From Kitasatospora atroaurantiaca (GTDB lineage: Bacteria; Actinomycetota; Actinomycetes; Streptomycetales; Streptomycetaceae): 64,000 bases of DNA. The position numbers and the translations under genes are program-made. The stretch spans positions 3,100,001 through 3,164,000 of the forward strand of contig NZ_VIVR01000001.1 in the NCBI RefSeq assembly GCF_007828955.1, in the 5' to 3' direction. Of the stretch, positions 50,404 through 58,567 are shown piece after piece. The number at the start of each line of letters is the position of its first letter. The first letter of the stretch is position 1. The notes under the pieces are model-generated. The model was given only the letters and a program-made list of their open reading frames with translations, was not told where the DNA came from and did not search any database.

Positions 50404-50694
50404 TCAGCGGCCGCCGAACTTCTCGTCTGTGGGGACGACCTCGCGACCCAACGGCATGAGGGAGATCGGGATCATCTTGAGGTTCGCCCAGCCGAACGGG
50501 ATCCCGATGATCGACAGGAACAGCGGGATGCTCGTCGCGATGTGAGCGAGCGCCAGCCACCAGCCCGCGAAGATCACCCAGATCACATTGCCGATGCAGG
50601 ACGGCGCCCCTGCGTCGGGCTTCTCCACCGTCGTCCGCCCGAAGGGCCAGAGGACGTACCCCGCGATTCGGAACGCGGCGATGCCGAACGGGAT
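50404..50694 (-). pseudogene. yccF: yccF, 3' part (displaced by integration)
   Basis: It encodes the C-terminal ~95 residues of a YccF-domain membrane protein (IPFGIAAFRIAGYVLWPFGR ... PLGREVVPTDEKFGGR) with no start codon. The missing N-terminus is found at 61465-61586, and the two parts join exactly at the shared core. The fragment is cut off from its promoter by the ~10.8 kb insertion. It is clearly related to the intact copy at 52038-52439. Confidence 0.9.
50684..50694. other. attL core of the integrative element
   Basis: CCGAACGGGAT is the 11-bp sequence shared exactly with 61465-61475. To its left is host yccF sequence and to its right is element DNA. Large serine integrases cut at the centre of such short identities. 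Confidence 0.85.
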
Positions 50695-50877
50695 CGCTTC
50701 CCGAGGAGCAGGATCGCGCAGCAAGCCCGATCAGGTTCCGGCTGACCCTGGCCTGAACCGCGTTAGCTAGAAGCCGTCACCACGGACGGGGCTTGAGAGT
50801 TCGGATGTGGGTATCAGCGCAAACCGGATTTTGCCGAACTCATGGTACGTGCCTGCGATGTAGGCCATCCTGGGGGG

Positions 50878-51921
50878 ATGGGTTGGGGGCGGAAGCGGTA
50901 CATGTGGGTGGCAGGCGGCACTGTCGCAGCAAGTGCGGGTTTGGCGGCAACTTACGCATGGCAGTTAGCCAGCATTCAGGTAATACCGACCGGATCTGCC
51001 GCGATAGTTGAGCGTTTCGGCAAGTATAGTCGTACGCTATTCACAGGATTCAACACGATCACTCCACTTGCAGACACAGTCAGAAATCGAATTGACCTTC
51101 GCGAGCAGACCGTCCCGTTCCCACTGTATGTGATCTCAACATACGATGGCTCCGCCATGCCGATCGAATTGACGATTCAATACAGCGTCACCGATCCAGT
51201 AAAAGCTACCTACAGCACGGCTTCATACATTCAGGCACTTGAGCGACACACCCTATATGAACTCACATATGCGCTTTCCAACCTTGCAGCCGCCGATGCG
51301 CGAATGTCACTTCAGCAAGTTGCTGGAGAGGTTCGCCAAGCCCTCGAACCGCGAGCAGCCCGCTGGGGGCTAACGCTCCACGAAGTCCTACTCACCCTAG
51401 GCACGATCGAGGTCACCGAACATGAGGATGAGGCCGCCGTGGTCGCCGACCACGGCGGAGCGTCAGCGCAGGTATACGCCTCACACGTAGTCATGAATGT
51501 CAGCGGGCAGATATCCAACCAGGCGAACGGCGGGTTCGAGTCAATGAGTAACTGGAAGATCGAGCGGCAACAAATATCAGGCGGCAACATTCAGCAGGGC
51601 GACCGTAACCATCAGGCCAATTACGGACAGGGCGGCGAACTCGGCTGGCAGCAGGCGCGTGATGTGATTACTACCCTGCTCGCAGAACTGAGGATGGCGA
51701 GCCAAGCAGGAAGGCTGACAGCGCCTTCGATAATCGCAGACGCCGAGGTAATCGAAGGCGAGCTGGTGGCCGCGGATGCGGAAAGGCGTGAACCTGACGC
51801 TGGCCTCATGCGCCAGGCATGGGAGCGGATGAAGACCACGGCTGGTCCGGCAGCCATCGCAGTAGCTGGAACAGCTACAGCCGACCTGATTGCCCAACTC
51901 GGCCAGCTTCTCGGAACCTGA
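50878..51921 (+). CDS. membrane-anchored SPFH/band-7 protein
   Basis: The product is about 347 residues from the ATG at 50878 (GGGGGG just upstream). One N-terminal membrane helix (MWVAGGTVAASAGLAATYAW) is followed by an SPFH domain (VIPTGSAAIVERFGKYSRTL, LREQTVPFPLYVIST, VTDPVKATYSTASYIQALER). A Gly/Gln/Asn-rich linker (ISGGNIQQGDRNHQANYGQG) leads to a helical C-terminal domain. That domain resembles one found at the end of various bacterial effector-type proteins (LLAELRMASQAGRL ... GTATADLIAQLGQLLG). Codon use is clearly more AT-rich than in the neighbours, suggesting foreign origin. The role is unknown; membrane scaffolding or defence is possible. Confidence 0.75.
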   Translation: MGWGRKRYMWVAGGTVAASAGLAATYAWQLASIQVIPTGSAAIVERFGKYSRTLFTGFNTITPLADTVRNRIDLREQTVPFPLYVISTYDGSAMPIELTIQYSVTDPVKATYSTASYIQALERHTLYELTYALSNLAAADARMSLQQVAGEVRQALEPRAARWGLTLHEVLLTLGTIEVTEHEDEAAVVADHGGASAQVYASHVVMNVSGQISNQANGGFESMSNWKIERQQISGGNIQQGDRNHQANYGQGGELGWQQARDVITTLLAELRMASQAGRLTAPSIIADAEVIEGELVAADAERREPDAGLMRQAWERMKTTAGPAAIAVAGTATADLIAQLGQLLGT

Positions 51922-52037
51922 TAATCCAGCCGGACTTCTCCATTCGCATTGGAGAATTAGTTAGCTCACTCCCAGCGCCCGGATGGGAGCGCCTCGCGTC
52001 GCCTTGTGTCGGCACAGGTGCCACCGTGCTGGAGATC

Positions 52038-52439
52038 TCAGCGACCGCCGAACCTCTCGTCGGTGGAGACGACCTCACGGCCGAGCGGCATCAGGGAGAT
52101 CGGGATCATCTTCAAGTTCGCCCAGCCGAACGGGATCCCGATGATAGTCAGGAACAGCGGGATGCTCGTCGCAATGTGAGCGAGCGCCAGCCACCAACCC
52201 GCGAACACCAGCCAGATCACGTTGCCGATACACGACGCCGCGCCGGCATCTGGTCGCTCCACCGTCGTCCGCCCGAACGGCCACAGGACATATCCGGCAA
52301 TACGAAATGAAGCAATTCCAAATGGAATGGTGATAATTAGGATGAAGCAGATGATCCCGGCGATGGCATAACCGATGGCCATCCAAATGCCGCAGAAGAT
52401 CAGCCAGAGGATGTTCAGGACCAGATCGATCACCTTCAT
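52038..52439 (-). CDS. yccF: complete YccF-domain protein carried by the element
   Basis: The product is 133 residues, an inner-membrane protein with two YccF repeats. It matches the split host gene throughout: N-terminus MKVIDLVLNILWLIFCG, end PLGREVVSTDERFGGR. The ATG follows GGGAGG, as in the host copy, and homology continues into the leader. Around the position of the att core (52318-52328) the DNA differs from the host at 16 sites in 49 bp, every third base, almost all synonymous. The gene probably restores YccF function lost by integration. What YccF does is unknown. Confidence 0.92.
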   Translation of the reverse strand: MKVIDLVLNILWLIFCGIWMAIGYAIAGIICFILIITIPFGIASFRIAGYVLWPFGRTTVERPDAGAASCIGNVIWLVFAGWWLALAHIATSIPLFLTIIGIPFGWANLKMIPISLMPLGREVVSTDERFGGR

Positions 52440-52520
52440 AGGAACAGCCTCCCATGTGCCTCGCGCGACCGCGCGTGATCTGCGTCCGGATGGCGCTTGG
52501 ACGACTCTCGATCGGGACGA

Positions 52521-53300
52521 CTACTCGCCAACATTGATCTCTGGCGCAGTCAGCTGTGGGACCGGTACGTCAGCCTTGCTGAGCACCGACAGGTGGGCAG
52601 CCGCTGAGCGCGAGAGGCTGTCGAGTACGGCCTTGCCCTTGGCAGCTGTTCCCAGGGACGGCTTGCCGATGATGCCGTTCTCGGTGTACCCGGCCATGCC
52701 CAGCGTCAGCAGGTGGGGGCGCTCGGGGGCGGAGTGGTCGTCCTGCTCGATCCCGTCGCGTACGAGGTGCGGCGCGCCGTGGAGCAGCAGGGAGACCTCA
52801 AGCTCGCCGCCGTGCATGTCCTCGGTGCCCGTGCTCTCCAGCTCGGCGTCTGTGCGGGCCTGGTGCCAGTCCTCCCGGACGGGGAAGAGGGCCAGGTTTC
52901 GCCCTGTGGTGTTGGCCTCCTGGACGACGTTGGAGAGCACGTAGTTGCCTCCGTGGCCGTTGACGATGATCAGGCCGGGTACGCCGGATGCCTGGAGGGA
53001 CTTCCAAATGTCGTTGACCACTGCGTAGAGCGTGGCGGCGCTGATGCTGACGGTCCCGGGCATGGTCGAGTGCTCGTGGGAGCATGCCATCGTGATGGGA
53101 GGGAGCAGGAAGAGATCGTAGTCGGTGGCGATGCGCTGAGCGATCACGCTCGCGATCACGGTGTCAGTGGTGAGCGGCAGGTGCGCGCCGTGCTGCTCGA
53201 AGCTCCCAATGGGCAGGACAGCCACTTTGGAGCCTCGGCGGCGCTCGTCGGCGGAAGTGGCCTGTGTGATCAGTGCGTCCATGATCCCAGCTTCTCCCAT
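52521..53300 (-). CDS. creatininase-family amidohydrolase
   Basis: The product is 259 residues. Family metal-binding motifs are present: IGSFEQHGAHLPLTTDT, IVNGHGGN and DMHGGELEVSLLL. The ATG at 53300 overlaps the upstream regulator stop as TGATG, indicating translational coupling; an ATG at 53282 behind GGGAGAA is an alternative. The family includes creatininase and the mycofactocin peptidase MftE; the substrate cannot be predicted here. It is coupled to the XRE/TPR regulator, so both are made together. Confidence 0.85.
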   Translation of the reverse strand: MGEAGIMDALITQATSADERRRGSKVAVLPIGSFEQHGAHLPLTTDTVIASVIAQRIATDYDLFLLPPITMACSHEHSTMPGTVSISAATLYAVVNDIWKSLQASGVPGLIIVNGHGGNYVLSNVVQEANTTGRNLALFPVREDWHQARTDAELESTGTEDMHGGELEVSLLLHGAPHLVRDGIEQDDHSAPERPHLLTLGMAGYTENGIIGKPSLGTAAKGKAVLDSLSRSAAAHLSVLSKADVPVPQLTAPEINVGE

Positions 53301-54592
53301 CAGCTCGTTCGAGGGCGAGGGACGACCGCACTGCGGGCAAGCGTGAGGCGGTCGGAGAATGCTGCGACAGCCGGAACATCACGCCACTTCAGCAGCGATT
53401 GGCCGGCGGCGGCCAGTTCGCCGATCGCCCGCGCGGATTCGGTGTCCAGTGCGATCGACAGGGCTCGGTCGGCTGCTGCGGCCCCCTGCTCAGGTTCGCC
53501 TGCGGTCGCGTAGGCGCGTGCCAGTCGCGAGAGGTAGACGCCTTGGTCGTTGCGGTAGACCTGTGGGAGAACGGCCAACTCGGCCTCGAAGACTCGGGCG
53601 GCGCGCTGTGGGTCGCCAAGCTCGATCCAACAGTTTGCCCGCTGCATCTCGACGTAGGTCGGGGTGCAGTAGGCCGTGTCCAGGGCGTCGTCGTCTTCGG
53701 GCTCGTCCGGTGCGGTGGCAAGCTCGTACGCCTCGTCGAACTTCGTCTGAGCGAACTTCGGGTTGCCCATGAGAGCGTGGCCCTGCGCCTCCTGCTGCGC
53801 CGCAAGGGCTCGGATTCGCGGCGTCACTCCAGAGACCCGCTGCGCAGCCCGCGCGAGGCTGACGGCCTGTTGCGGGTTCCGGCGGGCGGTGGCCTGGTTG
53901 CTCTTCCGGAAGAGCACATAGGAGGTCATGAGATCGTCGCCGGTCTCCTGGGACCACTCCATCGCGCGGTCTGACCAGTAGGTGGCCTGGGTGAAGTCTC
54001 CGAGATCCTGATGCAGCCACCCAAGGAACTCCGCAATCCGCGCGCCAAGGGTGAGCAGATCGTCCCGGACCGGGCCGGCGGTGTGCTCCTGTAGGCGGTC
54101 GATCGACCTGACGTGCCGCTCCACCGGGTCGAGCGCATGCCGGGAACCGAACAGATTCGCTGCCTTGTAGTGGCTGGGCATGATGGCCCGAATCTGGGAC
54201 GCGAAGAACTCGGGCTCGATGAGCGGGCTCGGAACTGCCGCAGAGTACGTGGGCTTGGGCAGGGCGTGGGTGATCGCGTTGGTTGCCGTGGCGGGCCGGG
54301 CGGACTGCTCCCATCCTCGGGTAGCCAGGCCGAGCATGTGTCCGGGGATGTGCAGCCCGTCGGCGATGCGCTCCACAAGATCGATCTTCTCGATGTTGCG
54401 GTTTCCTGCGATCACTTCGCCAACCCGGCTCGGTGTCAGGTCGCACGCCCTGGCGATCATTGACGGGTAGATCCCGGCCTGCTTGAGCAGGCGGAAGACG
54501 GTGGAGAACTTCCGGGCTCTGCAAGCCGCGATCATCTCGGGGTCGGCCAGAAGGGCACGCGGCAGCCTGTGCGGAATTCCGGCGTCCGCCAT
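53300..54592 (-). CDS. XRE-family regulator with TPR-like repeats
   Basis: The product is 430 residues. An N-terminal helix-turn-helix (AGIYPSMIARACDLTPSRVGEVIAG) is followed by a long helical TPR-like region, with repeated AxxxY/A-A signatures such as FTQATYWSDRAMEWSQETGD and YLSRLARAYATAGEPEQGA. This architecture is common in Streptomyces regulators that respond to small peptides or proteins. It is divergent from the HATPase cassette across a 175-base region with a perfect 15-bp palindrome, its likely operator. Confidence 0.88.
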   Translation of the reverse strand: MADAGIPHRLPRALLADPEMIAACRARKFSTVFRLLKQAGIYPSMIARACDLTPSRVGEVIAGNRNIEKIDLVERIADGLHIPGHMLGLATRGWEQSARPATATNAITHALPKPTYSAAVPSPLIEPEFFASQIRAIMPSHYKAANLFGSRHALDPVERHVRSIDRLQEHTAGPVRDDLLTLGARIAEFLGWLHQDLGDFTQATYWSDRAMEWSQETGDDLMTSYVLFRKSNQATARRNPQQAVSLARAAQRVSGVTPRIRALAAQQEAQGHALMGNPKFAQTKFDEAYELATAPDEPEDDDALDTAYCTPTYVEMQRANCWIELGDPQRAARVFEAELAVLPQVYRNDQGVYLSRLARAYATAGEPEQGAAAADRALSIALDTESARAIGELAAAGQSLLKWRDVPAVAAFSDRLTLARSAVVPRPRTS

Positions 54593-54656
54593 GGGTGTCC
54601 CCTCGTAGCGTGGACGATCTTCCGTTGCCTGTCGGCAAGTTGATTACCTGTGAGTT

Positions 54657-54671
54657 TACCCACATTGGGTA
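54657..54671. promoter_or_regulatory. probable operator of the XRE regulator
   Basis: TACCCA-CAT-TGGGTA is a perfect palindrome in the divergent region. It lies inside a wider dyad, GATTACC (54642-54648) and GGTAATC (54668-54674). It lies 65 bases upstream of the XRE gene and 97 bases upstream of the HATPase gene. Confidence 0.65.
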
Positions 54672-54767
54672 ATCAGGGTGGGTACGTCTCCGCTCTTCCG
54701 CTTGGCAATCCTGAAGTCACGCACCCGGACGACCGGGTGAGCACAAAGCGGGCTTCAGGAGGGCGGT

Positions 54768-55241
54768 ATGGGCGTGATCGGTTCCAGCAACATCTCCGGC
54801 AGCGGCGTGACGTTGCTCAAGCCGCCGAACACGGTTAACGAGCGGGGCTACTGGTTGCCGCGCCACCGGAGGTCGGCCGGCGTGGCTCGGGAGCGGCTGC
54901 GGGAGTTCCTCGCCGACGTTGGTGGCGGTGGGCAACTGCTCGACGCTGCCGAGTCGGTGCTCACAGAGTTGGTTACGAACGCGGTGGAGCATGCCCGCGT
55001 CTCGCCTGGTCGGCTGATCGCGGTCCGGCTTCTAGCCAGTGATGGCCGGTTGCGGATCGAGGTGCATGACGCGAGCGAGGAGCGGCCGGTGTTGCGGCCG
55101 GAGGTCGGCGGTGATGAGGAGTCGGGGCGGGGCCTGCGACTGGTCGAGCTGCTTGCGGTGGCGTGGGGTTGCTGCCCGCGTCCGGGTGGGGTCGGGAAGT
55201 TGGTGTGGGCTGTGGTTGGTCCTGTGGAGGGTGGGTCATGA
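54768..55241 (+). CDS. ATP-binding protein of the RsbW/anti-sigma (HATPase_c_2) type
   Basis: The product is 157 residues; AGGAGG lies five bases before the ATG. The GHKL ATP-binding motifs are VLTELVTNAVEHA (N box), VHDASEERPVL (G1-like) and SGRGLRLVELLAVAWG (G2). There is no histidine phosphorylation domain. Such proteins act as serine kinases or anti-sigma factors, and in Streptomyces they often sit beside XRE regulators. It is the first gene of a cassette of four overlapping genes. Confidence 0.85.
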   Translation: MGVIGSSNISGSGVTLLKPPNTVNERGYWLPRHRRSAGVARERLREFLADVGGGGQLLDAAESVLTELVTNAVEHARVSPGRLIAVRLLASDGRLRIEVHDASEERPVLRPEVGGDEESGRGLRLVELLAVAWGCCPRPGGVGKLVWAVVGPVEGGS

Positions 55242-55396
55242 GGTGGATCGGGCGCTCGGTTTGGGTGGAGGTGGCGCGCTGCTACTACTGCGGCGCGGGG
55301 CTGCGAACGGGGATGGCGCGGTTCATCGTCGTGGGTGGCCGGTCGGTCGGTGTGCACCGTCGTCACCCGCGCCGGGCTGGGGAGGTGGCGGCGTGA
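55238..55396 (+). CDS. small CxxC protein
   Basis: The product is 52 residues from an ATG that overlaps the preceding stop (ATGA). CYYCGAG gives one CxxC pair, and the C-terminus is basic (GVHRRHPRRAGEVAA). The coupled start and overlap with both neighbours support coding. It is possibly a zinc-binding accessory of the HATPase protein; the function is unknown. Confidence 0.65.
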   Translation: MRWIGRSVWVEVARCYYCGAGLRTGMARFIVVGGRSVGVHRRHPRRAGEVAA

Positions 55397-55746
55397 CTGG
55401 CCTCGCCAGGACCGGCGGTCTGCTGAGCGCTGTGGCGGTGCCGCACCCGCACGCGGTCACGGCTGAGATCGAGGGTGTCATGCCGGTCACGCCGTTTGCC
55501 TCGGTGGCCGACGCTGCCAGAGTGCTGCTGGCCGCCGTGCGGGGCTTCTCTATCGGTGAGCAGCAGCGGAGTTACGTTGCGTGCTGCTTGACCGGTGTTG
55601 GGTCTGCTGAGTACATCACGCGGTGTCTGGAGCGTGAGGGTGCGTGGTCGCTGACGGTGTACCTGGTGGACGGGTCGGGCGGCGGGGCGCGATGGGTCGG
55701 GCATTCCGTGCGGATCAAGGCCGCCAGTTGGGCGGCCGCGCGGTGA
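55393..55746 (+). CDS. small protein of unknown function
   Basis: The product is 117 residues from a GTG overlapping the previous stop (GTGA). It includes VADAARVLLAAVRGFSIGEQ and YITRCLEREGAWSLTVYLVDG, suggesting a compact alpha/beta fold. No family is recognised. It is part of the coupled cassette. Confidence 0.65.
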   Translation: MTGLARTGGLLSAVAVPHPHAVTAEIEGVMPVTPFASVADAARVLLAAVRGFSIGEQQRSYVACCLTGVGSAEYITRCLEREGAWSLTVYLVDGSGGGARWVGHSVRIKAASWAAAR

Positions 55747-56030
55747 CTCGGGGGCTTAGGGGTCTGTGGCTGCGGCTGGACATGTGGTGGGGCCTGCACG
55801 GGCAGTTCTCCAGGCCGGTGCGGTTGGTCAGTGCGCGCCGGCGTGCTGCTCACGAGCGGGTGGAGGCGCGGTGCGCGGAGCCCGGGTGCAGGGAGGCGGC
55901 CCTTCGGCGGCTTACGGATCGGATCGGGCTGCGAGATCTCGGGATCGGTGGTCCGCTGCCGATGCCCAGTGAGGCGGAGCTGTTCCGCCGGATCTTCGGG
56001 TGTGAGCCCGGGCGGGGAGTTGGCGGCTGA
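55743..56030 (+). CDS. small basic protein of unknown function
   Basis: The product is 95 residues from a GTG overlapping the previous stop (GTGA). It is Trp/Arg-rich at the start (GLRGLWLRLDMWWGLHGQF) and has two cysteines in ARCAEPGCREAALRRL. It is the last of four overlapping genes; no family is recognised. Confidence 0.6.
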   Translation: MTRGLRGLWLRLDMWWGLHGQFSRPVRLVSARRRAAHERVEARCAEPGCREAALRRLTDRIGLRDLGIGGPLPMPSEAELFRRIFGCEPGRGVGG

Positions 56031-56161
56031 GCGGCGCTGACGTGGGCGATCACAACTGAAGACTTGCCGGACCACCCCGAATCCTTGGCGGGGTGGGGGT
56101 GGTCCGGTGGGTTGGAACCCGGTGCCGATGGTACCGGGCTCCTCGGCATGTCTGTACACGG

Positions 56162-56500
56162 ATGGCGCTGGTTCGGTTGTCGATCAGGGGAGTTGACGGT
56201 CTGTTGGACGGGGACGACGGCGTTTTCGGGGAGCTGGCGGCGGACCTGGACCCGGATGCGTGGGTGTGGCTGCCGGGGGTGGACTATGCGGCGGGGTGGC
56301 GTGAGGCCCGGGATGCGGCCGATGAGCTGAACGAGGTGCTCGCGGCGTGTGGGGTGGACCGGCGGCACCTGCGGGCGGTGGCGGACACGGATGCCCATGG
56401 CCAGGGCTGGGTGCGCCTGGTCGGTGTGCCGTACGGCTGGCACCGGTTGGGCGAGCTGTTGCAGCTGGCCGTGGAGGAGGCGCGCCGCGAGTCGGCCTGA
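56162..56500 (+). CDS. small acidic protein of unknown function
   Basis: The product would be 112 residues from the ATG at 56162, with no strong ribosome-binding site. It is acidic and helical (DADGVFGELAADLDPDAW-like, ARDAADELNEVLAACGVD) and ends GELLQLAVEEARRESA. Proteins of this kind are common in Streptomyces integrative elements, but I cannot name a function. Confidence 0.6.
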   Translation: MALVRLSIRGVDGLLDGDDGVFGELAADLDPDAWVWLPGVDYAAGWREARDAADELNEVLAACGVDRRHLRAVADTDAHGQGWVRLVGVPYGWHRLGELLQLAVEEARRESA

Positions 56501-57265
56501 GGCCGCATCGGCCCTGCTCTGCTCGGGTGGCAGGTGGCGAGCGTGGGCACGCGGCCGGCGGGGGAAGGGTTTGGGCGGTGTCCTTGCGGGGCTGGGGTCG
56601 GGCATGTCCGGGGGGCCGTAAGCTGCTTCGCGAATCGGGCAGGCTTCTGGGCCTGACCGCAATTTGGCCGAGTGGCCCCCCGGTCTTGCCCGACGCGGGC
56701 CCCGGCCCGGCAAGGTGCCTAAAGCCTCCCACTGCCGTCCGCCCCCGGCCACCACGCGGCAGCCCCTGCCGCCCTCGGCTGGTCCGGCTGGCGCCGCCGC
56801 CACCAAGTCCGCGCCCAGGCCAGTCACTACAACCGACAAGCCGCGAATGAGGCATGAAGATCACGATCTACGGCTGGAGTATTGGGCGCCGGGGTGCCGG
56901 GTGTCAGCTTTCGGAGGTGGCCTGCTGCCCTGATCCCGCTCACCTGCAACGAGATTCAGCGCCTGTTCACCACGCTCGTCATCCGACTGGCCACGACGCG
57001 GCCCCACCGGCTGCGGACGGGCGGGCGAGTATCACTGCCACCTGTGTCCATGTGCAAGTCGGCGGCAGTGGCGCATTGTTGAGGGATATTCAGCGAGAAG
57101 ATCGAGCTAGTGCTTTCGGATCTGGCCCCAGCCGTGGCCGGTGGCAGCGTGGGACTGAACACGCTCGGTGCCTACGGTGGCACTGGCCGCGTCGGGGGTT
57201 GCGGTGGGTGGTCGAGGGCCGGACGCTGGAAGGAGAGAGCCAACAGGGAGAGGAGGTGTTTTCCC
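56501..57265. other. gene-poor stretch inside the element
   Basis: I find no convincing coding region here. Open frames exist on both strands but lack family matches and ribosome-binding sites. A frame starting MKITIYGW at 56854 runs on through the cupin start and is probably spurious. The end of the stretch must contain the cupin promoter. It may be decayed element sequence. Confidence 0.4.
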
Positions 57266-57742
57266 ATGGCAGAGAAGACCGTGGCGCTCAAGCAGGGAGA
57301 GGGCAGGTCGTTCTGGGTGCTGAACGGCTTGTACACGGTGAAGGCGTCCGCCGACGAGACCGGTGGCGCGTTGACCGTCATGGAGATGACGATTCCCGCC
57401 GGCTGGGGACCGCCGCCACACACCCACCCCGGGACCGAGAGCGTCTGCGTCCTGGAGGGCAGGATCCGTTACTACATCAACAACGAGACGATCGAGGGCG
57501 CCCCGGGATCCTTCTTCCACATTCCCGAAGGAACCTGGGAGAGATTCGAGCCGCTTGAGACGTCGCGCCTCCTGGTCATCTACGCGCCGGGTGGGTATAT
57601 CGAGGAGTTCTTCGCCGAGGCAGGCGAGCCCGCCACAGCGAATGAACTGCCCACTCCGTCCACCGAACCGCCGGACTACGAACGTTTCGCGGAGATTGGC
57701 GCGCGGCACGGCATCCAGATGAGGCCGAAGCCGGAGAGCTGA
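57266..57742 (+). CDS. cupin-domain protein
   Basis: The product is 158 residues; AGGAGGT lies eight bases before the ATG. The cupin metal site is PPHTHPGTESVCVLEGRI (two His and Glu) with a second-motif FHIPEGTWERFE; the final His is replaced by Trp or Phe. It resembles quercetin-dioxygenase-like cupins. It may be an enzyme or a small-molecule sensor; the substrate is unknown. Confidence 0.82.
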   Translation: MAEKTVALKQGEGRSFWVLNGLYTVKASADETGGALTVMEMTIPAGWGPPPHTHPGTESVCVLEGRIRYYINNETIEGAPGSFFHIPEGTWERFEPLETSRLLVIYAPGGYIEEFFAEAGEPATANELPTPSTEPPDYERFAEIGARHGIQMRPKPES

Positions 57743-58084
57743 TCGTGTCCTGCTCCGTGGCCTGCCCCGCCCGCCCGGGATACCCGGCGGTACGGGGCGT
57801 TGGTGCGCCAGTACGGTCGAGCGGTGGTTGTGCGGGGGCGGCCTGGCCGCCCGGCCCGGAACGGCCGGCAGGCCGCATGCCCGGCCGGGGCGGCAGGGGC
57901 CGCCCGGCGGCGCGGTAGCGCCGCCCTTGAGCAAGTGAAGAAGGTATGCGACGGCCCCTGTGGTTTTGCCCGGTGCCCGCAGCGGACTGCCCGCAGCGGA
58001 TTGTCCGGGGCCCGGCCGGCGACCGGCGCTTGGCGGGGGACTGGTCGCGATGCATCATGGCCTGTCCGGGAACCTCGGGGCACC
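57743..58084. other. gene-poor stretch with a hairpin
   Basis: There is no supported gene. A perfect 8-bp hairpin GGCGGCGC-GGTA-GCGCCGCC at 57906-57925 could terminate cupin transcription. The rest is GC-rich sequence without recognisable features. Confidence 0.4.
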
Positions 58085-58363
58085 TCAGTTGATGCGGTCG
58101 AGTGCCGCCGTACCGTCTCCGTTCTTGTACGACAGCAGGTGCTGGGTGCCGTTCAGCGTGAACGGGACCATAGACGTCCAGCCATCTGTCCAACCGTCAC
58201 GCCACACCGAGGCCAATGAGCCGTCCGTGTTGATGCGGTCGAGTGCCGCCGTACCGTCTCCGTTCTTGTACGACAGCAGGTGCTGGGTGCCGTTCAGCGT
58301 GAACGGGACCATAGACGTCCAGCCGCCTGTCCAACCGTCACGCCATACCTCTGTAAGTGTCAT
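58085..58363 (-). CDS. two-repeat protein (beta-propeller-like unit), possibly a fragment
   Basis: The product is 92 residues made almost wholly of two 47-residue units. Each has VWRDGWT-GWTSMVPFTLNG, then THLLSYKNGDGTAALDRIN-like sequence; they differ at one residue. The unit resembles blades of secreted propeller/lectin-type proteins that carry many copies. There is no signal peptide, and the ribosome-binding site (AAGG) abuts the ATG. It may therefore be a remnant of a longer gene. Confidence 0.55.
   Translation of the reverse strand: MTLTEVWRDGWTGGWTSMVPFTLNGTQHLLSYKNGDGTAALDRINTDGSLASVWRDGWTDGWTSMVPFTLNGTQHLLSYKNGDGTAALDRIN
58088..58349. repeat. 141-bp-period tandem duplication
   Basis: 58088-58208 and 58229-58349 are identical except for three positions (118/121). 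The period is 141 bp (47 codons), and the gene at 58085-58363 reads through both copies. Confidence 0.92.
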
Positions 58364-58567
58364 CCTTAAATTGTTACATCGTGCACGAACACTGAATACA
58401 CTCCAAGCGGGTGATGTCGGGGCGCGGGCGCATTCCGGCGAAGGGGCTATCCAGGATCGCTCCGGCGCCGTAGCAACACGGCTCGTGGACTGTTTCCACA
58501 GCATGAACCACCGGGCAGGTCACGCCATTTCACCTCGGTCCGCACCCGGTGCAGAATCCTTCGAACA

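Noticed and set aside
56854-57265. Possible dehydrogenase-like gene starting MKITIYGW
   Set aside because: Only the first few residues resemble a nucleotide-binding start. The glycine pattern is missing and the frame runs through the cupin gene in another phase.
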